Source: Beroe forskalii (taxonomy: Eukaryota; Ctenophora; Nuda; Beroida; Beroidae). Taken from it: a stretch of 64,000 bases of DNA. The stretch spans positions 310,001 to 374,000 of the forward strand of contig WFMF01000138.1 in the NCBI GenBank assembly GCA_011033025.1, in the 5' to 3' direction. A program made the position numbers and the translations under genes. The notes beneath the pieces are model-generated. The model was not told the DNA's origin. It saw nothing but the letters and a program-made list of their open reading frames with translations, and did no database searches. Below, one piece after another: positions 55,498-64,000 of this stretch; the first letter of the stretch is position 1, and the number at the start of each line of letters is the position of its first letter.

Positions 55498-56028
55498 ATT
55501 CGAACAAACTCTACTTTAATTACCTATCTTGGTTTCTTGTAAATTGGCTCCCGCTCAATTCAATATGAACAACATAGATATTCTTTTAGCTGTGTATCGC
55601 TCTTACGATCTCAATCAGCCATTAGACCGATTAATGGTTTGGATTTCCCATCAGTATGTATTTATTTACGTATTATTATCCTTGCCAGTGTTTCGAAACC
55701 GCGGCCAAAAAGGTTTTAATAATGTCTCGCTCTCGGGACGACGACACAGGTCGCAAGATCTTCATAAATAATTAGTAATAGTACGACATCGTCTCTAAAT
55801 ACGTACTGCAATATAGATGATATCCGATGATATAACTATACAGTATACACATAATTAGGTCAATACTAGGAAATAGAAATTAATTCAGTTCACCTAGCGG
55901 GTACCTTTGTTTATTCAGAACCATGTTTCTAATTGTTCTGGTTTGTTGTTGTGTTTGGGGTGCTCAGCAGAATTCTGTTTGTAGAGATGGCCTAGTTGTA
56001 CCGATTAGTTGCTTTTCTTATTACGTTA
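55498..56028. other. No feature seen
   Basis: AT-rich. An 80-codon plus frame (55529-55771) is unidentified. Confidence 0.3.
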
Positions 56029-56849
56029 CACTCAGTTTTTTTTATAAGAAACTTATTGAAATCCTAGGCTACAAGTTTCTTATTTTTTCACGATTTTGAG
56101 CCAAAAAGTTTCTTAATCGGTTTCTTAATTCTACATACCGTACGAAAAATGTCTACGAAATTTCCAACATAGGAACCTACTGTGTAGACTGTAGTTGAGG
56201 ATTAGAATCGAACCTTCTGATATTTTCAGTTAAATTATAGGTTAAGCTACACTTTTAAGCATGTACCTATCTTAAAAGATTTGTGCAGCTGTATACAATA
56301 ATGTTCAGGGATCTTCATCAAATGTTCTTCCAAAAAAGTTTGAAATTTTGAAATTTAGATAATATCTAAATCCTATAATGCTTGGAACTTTTGGAAATAG
56401 ATATGGAACTGTAATAGTGTCCTGTCGCAACAACAATTTCTAAATTTCTGTTTTGTGCTTTAGTATCTAGTTACTTAAAACCGAAAAATCATGAAAGATT
56501 CATTTTCTAAATTTCTATTCTATATTATGATCAATTATCACATATCCAGTGTAATACTGTAATAGAAGTTCAATAGAAGTAGGTACTAGATTAGTTTCGA
56601 AATGTTCACAATCAAAAATGGGGTCTGGGGGCGCAGCCCCAGAAGCCGACGTATCATGTTAAAAGAATTTCAGTTGCAATAGGATTTTATACACAAATTT
56701 CAAAATTCTAGGCTAGAAGTTTCTTAATTTCTTAATTGTAAATCAGTGAAGTTTCTTAATTTTTCGAAATTCTAGGCTAAGTTTCTTAAATTTTCGGAAA
56801 TCCTAGGCTAAGTTTCTTATAGACAGTTTCTTATAAAAAAAACTGAGTG
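56029..56849. mobile_element. 821-bp MITE, CACTCAGTTTTTTTTATAAG termini
   Basis: Inverted termini with TA flanks (56027-56028, 56850-56851). Internal repeats of GAAATCCTAGGCTA-AGTTTCTTA occur near both ends. The GGGGTCTGGGGGCGCAGCCC hairpin lies at about 56621. No ORF. Confidence 0.8.
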
Positions 56850-57069
56850 TATATAAGAATCAATACCTAATATTTTTAATTTATTGATTTATAGTAGTGA
56901 GTATTTGTTGTGTTTTGAATTTTACTTTACAACATCACAGATTTTACCTATTTCTGCATGCCTTTTATGCGGAAGTAAGAAACGCAAATTCTGTGTAACA
57001 TTGTTAGACGTTTGTCTAAATAATGTCTAGGCTTCTCAATTTTGTTTAAAAAAGAATAGAGTGCACATT

Positions 57070-58230
57070 AATAATGTAAAAGCGATAATTTTATTCTATA
57101 AGCGACAATAATCATTCACTGGCGATCAATTTTGTGATAAAATGGACTAACTAAGGTATGCGACTATTTGTTATGAATTGCGACTAATTTCTTGATACAT
57201 AAGAGGAAGCGATTATTTGTAACTTGAGGCGACAAATTTACTCATACTTTGGACGGATTCCAACTAAACATACCTTAGTGGTAGAAATTAAGAAGTGTAC
57301 TATTTAAGGTAGTAAGCAATTTTACTGTCTTAAATAGTACACTCCTTAAATTCTACAAATCTTAATTTCTACATACCTTAATTTGTACAACACCAAAATT
57401 TTAGAAAATTTTGTTAAAGTAAAGATTTGTACATCTATATTCTATACATATCTTTTCTTTCACTACAATATTAAGGCATTATATTTTCTCTCAATACAGG
57501 TTCAGAATTTTTCAGCGAAAGCATCCGTGCAGACAAAATCAAATTTGATATGATAAACAATTATCAATGGATAAAAAATATAGGCATTTCTTCGGCTTTT
57601 CCGTCTTCCTGCACATCTTCTATATCTTCCACCTCAAGCCCAATAAAACCATCTTCGATATCTTCGATGTTTTCATCAGGAAACAAGGCCTTCAAAATTT
57701 CAGCAGAATCATCGGCCAATCTTTCATCAAACGGAGGCAGTCAAACATTGCAAAGAACATGGTGTTGACCTTAGGATGCTCATTGACCCGTTTGCTAATC
57801 TGTTTCTCTAGAACGCCTAGCTTTACTTTTGTCTATATTTCATAGATCCCAAATAAATTGAATTCAATGAAAAAATCTGCCCTCTTCTTGTTTTCACATC
57901 GGTATTTTTTGTTAAAAATTGGTGAAACGACGTGAAATTTAGTCCTAGAATTGCCTGATTTTTGTAGAAATTTTACTGCCTTAATTAGTACACTTCTTAA
58001 TTAGTACGTCCTTAATAAATACACATCTTAATTTCTACCACTAAGGTATTGCTTTGATTAAGCGATTATTTCCTGTGATATGCGACAAACTATGGATAAG
58101 TAGTACTACTCAGGCGATTATTATGATGGTCTAGGCGACAAAGTTAGAACTGTTTTGTCGCCTACTTATCAAATTGTCGCATAGAGTGTAATTAGTGGCG
58201 ACAATTTCCAGTAGGAGGCGACAACATATT
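57070..58230 (+). repeat. GCGACAA-motif cluster 2
   Basis: More than fifteen GCGACAA, GCGATTATT or GCGACTA motifs at 20-40 bp spacing, interrupted by the MITE at 57273-58046. It ends directly at the Penelope element (58232). Several segments match 43640-43890 in order and orientation. Confidence 0.6.
57273..58046. mobile_element. 774-bp MITE, CCTTAGTGGTAGAAATTAAG termini
   Basis: Inverted termini flanked by TA (57271-57272, 58047-58048). Interior frames at 57550-57845 carry no recognisable domain. Related in its terminal CCTTAGT to the MITE at 44276. Confidence 0.8.
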
Positions 58231-58282
58231 CTTAGAGAGCAAGTTAAAACGTTTAAATGATACGATAAACTTTAAATCAGGA

Positions 58283-58316
58283 GCTTTCGAAAATCATGTG
58301 ATTATCGTCGTCAGCT
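58283..58316 (-). ncRNA. Hammerhead-ribozyme-like core, copy 1
   Basis: The minus strand reads CTGACGA, an 8-9 bp stem-loop around ATCACATGAT, then GAAA: the conserved CUGANGA...GAAA core of hammerheads, which are known from Penelope-like pseudo-LTRs. I could not identify stems I and III or the UH cleavage site, and one unpaired C lies before the stem. It may be a dimer-type or degenerate motif. Confidence 0.35.
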
Positions 58317-58454
58317 GAAGATGGAAGGTGAGAGGATGCTTATAAATGAAATGAGTGGTGTCAGGGAGTGGGGGAAGGGTGGAGGGTGTGAGTGATCAGG
58401 TGACGGGATAATCAAATACAATATCACTATTAACATAAACAAGAAAAAGTGGTG

Positions 58455-61102
58455 TCAGTAGTTAGGGAAGAGGATTCCTGAGTCAGTAGGTCTGAAGGTT
58501 GAGGAGATCTTGGGAGGATGGGGTTCCACAGGGTGCTGCACTTTGGAGCGCTGTCTGTTCTGTTCATAGATGGTTTCCTAGTGGCTATGGCAGCCTGTTC
58601 TGTCAGGTCTAGGTGGGAGCGGGAGGGAGGGACTTGAGGATGTGGATGTCGTTCCAGGCAATGTTGTGTCCAGTGGTGAGGGAGTGATGAGCTGGAGCAG
58701 ATTTCACTCTGTCTGTAGTGTCGTCAACTGCGTTATTCAGTCTGTAGCATCTCTCGTGTTCTTTCATTCTGTCGAGGAGGGGGCGGTAGGTCTGTCCGTT
58801 GTACTTGGCGGGGCAGTCGAGGCAGCTGATCTCGTAGGTGGTGTTGGGAGTCTGGGAGGAGGGAGGAGTAGTCTTTGTCTTGGTGAGGAGGTTCCGGAGG
58901 GAGGTGTTGGAGGAGAAGGTGACGTCGATGTCGTGGTCGTTGAGGATCTTCTTGATGGGTTTGGAGAGAGAGGTATGGAAGGGTAGGAATGTCTTCAAGG
59001 AGGGTCGGGGTTTGATGTCTCTGTTGAAGGCAGCGAGAGATTGGTGGGTGGAGGGATTGTTGAATTTCTGGGAGACCTCTGTCATGATGGAGGAGATGCG
59101 GGAGGGAGGGAATCCGTTCTGTAGGAGGGTGTGTCGTACTGTCTGAAGTTCCGCGTCGAGGTGTTGAGGAGAGCAGAGGTTGTGGGCCCGTCTGGTGAGG
59201 GATCTGATGACACTGTCCTTGGAGGAAGTCGTTGTGCAGGAGTCGTAGCGGGTGTAGAGGTTGGTGTGGGTGGGTTTCCTGTAGACCGATGTGGACTTGT
59301 CGGGATGGATGAGGACGTCAAGGAAGGGATGGTTCCGTCGGGAGAGGGGTGTTCCAGGGTGAAGGTGAGGTCGTCCGTCAGGGAGTTGATGAAGTTGAGG
59401 AAGGAGTCTGCGTGTTGTCTGTCCCTGAAGGAGCCAAGGCCGTCGTCAACGAAGTGGCAGTAGGAGTTGGGAGGGTCAGGAGAGGTGGAGAGGGCGAGGT
59501 CTTCGACTTCTGCTACCCGGATCTCTGCTAGCTGCACCGTGAGGGGGGAGCCCATGGGTCCACCAACATCCTGCGAGTAGAAGGAGCCGTTGAACTCGAG
59601 GTAGGAGTTGTCAAGGCAGAAGGAGATGAGAGTCCTGATGGTAGAGGAGGAGAGGTTGGAAGGTAGGAGGAGGGGTTCTGCTCGAAGGAGGAGATGGCTG
59701 ACTTCGTTGCTAGGCGCATGTCACAGGAGGTGTAGAGGGACTGGACGTCGAGGGAGGAGTGGTAGGGGTAGGAAGGGTTGAGGGATGCTAGGAATCTGGA
59801 TCGGAAGTCGAGGGAGTCCTTGAGGCGGAGGTGGTTCTGCGTCAGGGGCTTCAGGATGTGAGAGAGGGTTTTGTGGAGAGCCTCGAGAGGGGTGTTGTAG
59901 AAGGAGACCACAGGACGGATGGGAGCTCCAGGTTTGTGGATCTTCGGTTGACCGTAGAGCTGAGGCCATCTGGGGTGGAGGTTCCGCATCTGTTTGAAGA
60001 GGGAGGCGTCGATCTTCTTCTCCTTGAGCAGCTTCTTGAGGACGTTGTGAAGTTTGTTGGTGATGGACGCTGTAGGGTCGGACGAGAGAAGAGTGTAGCT
60101 TCCTGAAGATAAGTGGTCGTTAACCTTGTCAATGTATTGCTGGTTGGTCAAGACAACGGTGGCGTTGCCTTTGTCAGCAGGAAGAAAGCGAAGTTCGGAC
60201 TTAAGTTTCTTGAGTGATGTCAAAGCAGAACGTTGTTGTTTAGTCAAATTGTCACGGGTAGTGTCACGTTGTGGGTCATAGTCAGACAATACAGAGGTAA
60301 CCTGGTGTGTGACCGAGGATTCCATTCCATCTCCGAGTTGTTTGGTGACGTTCTGGATGAGGGGAGCCAAGTCGGGGGTAGGGTCGGTGGTGGGGGTAGG
60401 AACGAACTTCAGTCCGAGGGAGAGGACTTCAGTCTGAGCCGTGGTGAGGGGATGGTCGGAGAGGTTGATGACGGTCTTCGTGGTGTTGTCCTTGGTGATA
60501 GGTTTGGTGGTGAAGAGAGGTCCTCGAAAGGTGGGTGTGTGGATGTCGAACGTCGGGAGAGCTGCGTAGGGGGAGAGGAAGGGAGTGTCGTGTTCGGCGA
60601 GGAGGGCGTCGAACTTCTTCTTGTGTTTGAGAAGCTGCTTCTTGTGGGTGTAGCAAGACTTCTTCACGTGTAGGTGGAGGAGTTTCTGGTAGTAGTCGGG
60701 GGAGAGGAGGAGGTGTAGGGATCGGAGGTTGTCGTCGTAGTTCTGCTTGCTGTGGGCGAAGCGTTGTCTGTAGTGGTTGAGTCGTTCTGTCAGGAGGGAG
60801 GTAGAGGCTCTGGTCATGATGTCTGTGGCGCGGGTTGAGGCGATAGGGGAGGTAAGTCGGAGTCCTTTGGGGATGAAGGAGTGGTCCCTGCAGGCTTTGA
60901 GGAAGGATATGTGGCAGGAGTAGGTGGCTAGTCGTTGCATGAGGTAGGAGGTTGTCTTGGAGAGGGAGGGGGCAGTAGGTCCGAAGAGGGAGAGGAGGCT
61001 GTCGTTGAAGGAGGGGGTAGAGGGTTGAGGAGGCGAAGGTGTTGATGCTGAGGGGGATGTAGGTGTAGAACTGGATACTGCATCGTTTGTAGACTGATCC
61101 AT
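58455..61102 (-). pseudogene. Penelope RT with C-terminal GIY-YIG endonuclease
   Basis: Start ATG at 61102. A Ser/Thr/Pro-rich N-terminus and a basic helical region come first, then RT motifs LPADKGNATVVL (about 60180), LYGQPKIHKPGAPIRPVV (about 59950) and SLDVQSLYTS (about 59735, first catalytic Asp). After a frameshift near 59670 come GGPMGSPLT (about 59550) and CHFVDD (about 59460). YRKPTHTNLY lies near 59270. The endonuclease (58840-58600) has a YEISCLDCPAKYNGQT core, R.KEH and HHSLTTGHNI. Single-base frameshifts occur near 59670, 59330 and 58625, all in G runs of the plus strand. The enzyme would nick DNA and prime reverse transcription. Confidence 0.85.
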
Positions 61103-61131
61103 GGGAGAGGGTGTGACGTATCAGGGTACAA

Positions 61132-62721
61132 CTTAGAGAGCAAGTTAAAACGTTTAAATGATACGATAAACTTTAAATCAGGAGCTTTCGAAAATCATGT
61201 GATTATCGTCGTCAGCTGAAGATGGAAGGTGAGAGGATGCTTATAAATGAAATGAGTGGTGTCAGGGAGTGGGGGAAGGGTGGAGGGTGTGAGTGATCAG
61301 GTGACGGGATAATCAAATACAATATCACTAATAACATAAACAAGAAAAAGTGGTGTCAGTAGTTAGGGAAGAGGATTCCTGAGTCAGTAGGTCTGAAGGT
61401 TGAGGAGATCTTGGGGAGGATGGGGTTCCACAGGGTGCTGCACTTTGGAGCGCTGTCTGTTCTGTTCATAGATGGTTTCCTAGTGGCTATGGCAGCCTGT
61501 TCTGTCAGGTCTAGGTGGGAGCGGGAGGGGAGGGACTTGAGGATGTGGATGTCGTTCCAGGCAATGTTGTGTCCAGTGGTGAGGGAGTGATGAGCTGGAG
61601 CAGATTTCACTCTGTCTGTAGTGTCGTCAACTGCGTTATTCAGTCTGTAGCATCTCTCGTGTTCTTTCATTCTGTCGAGGAGGGGGCGGTAGGTCTGTCC
61701 GTTGTACTTGGCGGGGCAGTCGAGGCAGCTGATCTCGTAGATGGTGTTGGGAGTCTGGGAGGAGGGAGGAGTAGTCTTTGTCTTGGTGAGGAGGTTCCGG
61801 AGGGAGGTGTTGGAGGAGAAGGTGACGTCGATGTCGTGGTCGTTGAGGATCTTCTTGATGGGTTTGGAGAGAGGGATGGAAGGGGAGGAAGGTCTTCAAG
61901 GAGGGTCGGGGTTTGATGTCTCTGTTGAAGGCAGCGAGAGATTGGTGGGTGGAGGGATTGTTGAATTTCTGGGAGACCTCTGTCATGATGGAGGAGATGC
62001 GGGAGGGAGGGAATCCGTTCTGTAGGAGGGTGTGTCGTACTGTCTGAAGTTCCGCGTCGAGGTGTTGAGGAGAGCAGAGGTTGTGGGCCCGTCTGGTGAG
62101 GGATCTGATGACACTGTCCTTGGAGGAAGTCGTTGTGCAGGAGTCGTAGCGGGTGTAGAGGTTGGTGTGGGTGGGTTTCCTGTAGACCGATGTGGACTTG
62201 TCGGGATGGATGAGGACGTCAAGGAAGGGGATGGTTCCGTCGGGAGAGGGGTGTTCCAGGGTGAAGGTGAGGTCGTCCGTCAGGGAGTTGATGAAGTTGA
62301 GGAAGGAGTCTGCGTGTTGTCTGTCCCTGAAGGAGCCAAGGCCGTCGTCAACGAAGTGGCAGTAGGAGTTGGGAGGGTCAGGAGAGGTGGAGAGGGCGAG
62401 GTCTTCGACTTCTGCTACCCGGATCTCTGCTAGCTGCACCGTGAGGGGGGAGCCCATGGGTCCACCAACATCCTGCGAGTAGAAGGAGCCGTTGAACTCG
62501 AGGTAGGAGTTGTCAAGGCAGAAGGAGATGAGAGTCCTGATGGTAGAGGAGGAGAGGTTGGAAGGTAGGAGGGAGGGGTTCTGCTCGAAGGAGGAGATGG
62601 CTGACTTCGTTGCTAGGCGCATGTCACAGGAGGTGTAGAGGGACTGGACGTCGAGGGAGGAGTGGTAGGGGTAGGAAGGGTTGAGGGATGCTAGGAATCT
62701 GGATCGGAAGTCGAGGGAGTC
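61132..62721 (-). pseudogene. Penelope-like element, 5'-truncated upstream copy
   Basis: Corresponds to the last 1.6 kb of the full copy. The RT from LATKSAISSFEQN through GGPMGSPLT, CHFVDD and YRKPTHTNLY is open at 61636-62622, then a frameshift near 61870 precedes the GIY-YIG part (61356-61750). It keeps the frame at the three sites where the full copy has lost a G. The 5' breakpoint is at 62721, where the flank becomes unrelated AT-rich DNA. Confidence 0.85.
61184..61217 (-). ncRNA. Hammerhead-ribozyme-like core, copy 2
   Basis: Identical to 58283-58316. It lies just upstream of the start of the full copy, where a pseudo-LTR ribozyme would cut to form the RNA 5' end. Confidence 0.35.
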
Positions 62722-63780
62722 TACTGAGGCGATATAAATGCTCTATATGGCGATGTCGCATTCTGGGTGGGGGCTTGTGTAGTGCGTGTCTACTGTCTGT
62801 GCAGCCTTATACAATTACATTTACATTGTTACGTCTGTACGTCATGATTTCAATTTCATGCACATATCATATCCATTTCCGTATGATTCTACTTCTACTT
62901 CTAGCTATGAAACCTGAACCTACAACTAAAAGAAGCTCAACACAAGTTTTTTTCCAAATATTAAACGTAAGTTCCAAACAGAAACTGAAAATAAACTCAC
63001 ATTCCATCTGCATAGCGAAATATTTTAGTTTTTGAATATCAATAATAACCTAATAATATCTATACTGTAGTTCGTAGATTAAAATACCATGTTATCAAGT
63101 TTTAATCCAATTCCAAACCTCCGAACACCAAAAGTGAACTGCAAATAATAAAATCCGATGATCAAAATATACCGTTCGTATGTTCTATTTTATTATTGTG
63201 ATAAGACCGCACGTATTACTAACATTCTATTAAAACGCTCATTTTCGATATTTCTCAACCCAAACTCTCAAAGTAAAAACTCGGCTTGAACTAAATGTGA
63301 AAAAGTTGAGCTACGTAAAGACGTAATTTCATTTGCCGTTTTGCCGTCTTGTTCTCTTGTAGTTGTAGTTGTACCGCTCATACGCTCATGATTGTAGGAT
63401 AGTCGGCTTCAGGCCTCCAACTCCAAGCAGGACCAGGTATAGCTCATACTCATAGCTTCATAGGCGTGGTACAGTACGCAATGTCGCAGTTGCCCAGCTG
63501 TCCACCCCAAAACTTCCGTTCTGAAATAAGAAAACTAAGATTAAACGAGGAAAAACGCAATCAACCAACTAATTCTATTGCAGAATTTGATAAAGTACTA
63601 AAAACCTAGGGAATAAATGAGTGATAAGGATAGGAATTGATTACCAGCTGTTATAAAAATTACAGTCAGTCCTCATAATACGTTGACTACCGATCGGGGA
63701 AATTTGAAATAATGAAACAGATCAGTTTATAAATGATGATATGACAATTACTTACTGCATATTCATAGCTTCATCCTGGG
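62722..63780. other. AT-rich flank, no gene
   Basis: The 115-codon plus frame at 62688-63035 overlaps the element end and has no recognisable domain. Confidence 0.35.
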
Positions 63781-63787
63781 TCCAATC

Positions 63788-63915
63788 CCCCCCCCCCCCT
63801 GAATTTTTCAACTCCCCCCTTGACAAAACCTCCCCCCTGAATTTTCAAAATCCTCAATCCCCCCCCTTTTGGGCACCCGCCCCCTGAATTTCAAAAATTC
63901 GACCAACCCCCCACC
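63788..63915 (-). repeat. C-rich CCCCCTGAATTTTCAA tandem tract
   Basis: About five degenerate 25-30 bp units of a C run followed by TGAATTTTCAA. The minus strand has several runs of five or more G and could form a G-quadruplex. Confidence 0.65.
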
Positions 63916-64000
63916 AAAAACTGTGAAAATTTTTCTAAGATATGTCAATTGAAATGTTTACAATAGAATAAATCGAAACTATAAACTTAATGACAAGATG

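Larger units (their letters stand above)
58232..61131 (-). mobile_element. Penelope-like element, full copy
   Basis: A 2.9-kb unit on the minus strand containing the whole RT-endonuclease frame and a short 3' tail. Its 5' end abuts a 5'-truncated copy (61132-62721). Both begin the shared 3' end with CTTAGAGAGCAAGTTAAAAC (plus strand), giving the pseudo-LTR tandem structure characteristic of the group. Composition (C-rich coding strand) differs from the AT-rich flanks, suggesting a recent arrival. Confidence 0.85.

Noticed and set aside
59131-62433. Long Gly/Val-rich plus-strand frames opposite the Penelope element
   Set aside because: They are antisense shadows of the C-rich RT-endonuclease coding strand and contain no domain.

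Overview
This is a repeat-dense eukaryotic window, most likely from an invertebrate animal (marine invertebrate or cnidarian-type genome). The basis is the mix of mobile elements: a CR1/L2-like LINE with a PHD/esterase ORF1, two kinds of Penelope-like element, a DIRS-like tyrosine-recombinase retroelement, an LTR element with integrase ahead of RT, hAT-like and other TIR transposons nested in each other, and satellites. I found no convincing host gene, tRNA, rRNA or CRISPR array. The long open frames at 52.1-54.5 kb are artefacts of a 21-bp satellite.

Layout. 1-11.93 kb: a decayed minus-strand LTR retroelement (LTR, gag, protease, integrase; the rest lies left of the window). Its integrase is cut by a 730-bp transposon and by an 8.3-kb nested set: outer TIR element (8-bp TSD) > hAT-like element (8-bp TSD) > 5.26-kb long-TIR element (6-bp TSD) > MITE and minisatellites. 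11.93-16.05 kb: a plus-strand envelope/fusion-glycoprotein-like pseudogene, broken by the LTR element, by a 770-bp palindromic mariner-type MITE and by a 47-bp perfect palindrome, followed by an unidentified 167-aa ORF. 16.06-22.85 kb: a second copy of the outer TIR element, carrying the same hAT insertion plus three further nested elements. 22.9-26.1 kb: short tandem repeats, a SINE-like repeat, a cluster of strikingly regular hairpins, and the 5' half of a permuted (Naiad-like) Penelope RT gene.

26.1-32.9 kb: a plus-strand LINE whose ORF1 joins a PHD finger, an AlkB-type Fe(II)/2OG dioxygenase and an SGNH hydrolase, followed by a decayed zinc finger-endonuclease-RT ORF2. It splits the Penelope-like gene, which resumes at 32.9-34.5 kb. 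35.0-39.3 kb: a decayed DIRS-like element (gag-like ORF, RT-RNase H, tyrosine recombinase) flanked by hairpin and direct repeats. 39.3-43.4 kb: palindrome-rich repeats and a second copy of the GAATTC-rich TIR element. 43.4-47.2 kb: AT-rich sequence with small MITEs. 47.2-55.5 kb: a 21-bp satellite split by a 4.3-kb TIR element that itself carries a 22/44-bp satellite. 55.5-58.2 kb: MITEs and GCGACAA-motif clusters. 58.2-62.7 kb: a minus-strand Penelope element with a C-terminal GIY-YIG domain, in the partial-plus-full tandem arrangement typical of the group, with hammerhead-like motifs. The last 1.3 kb is AT-rich and ends in a C-rich tract.

The most unusual items are the AlkB-containing LINE ORF1 and a recurrent DNA hairpin pattern (stem, GA/GA internal loop, inner stem, short loop) found in several unrelated places, including a 134-bp cloverleaf at 24653-24786 with no unpaired junction bases. 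All assignments come from reading the sequence; no database search was run.
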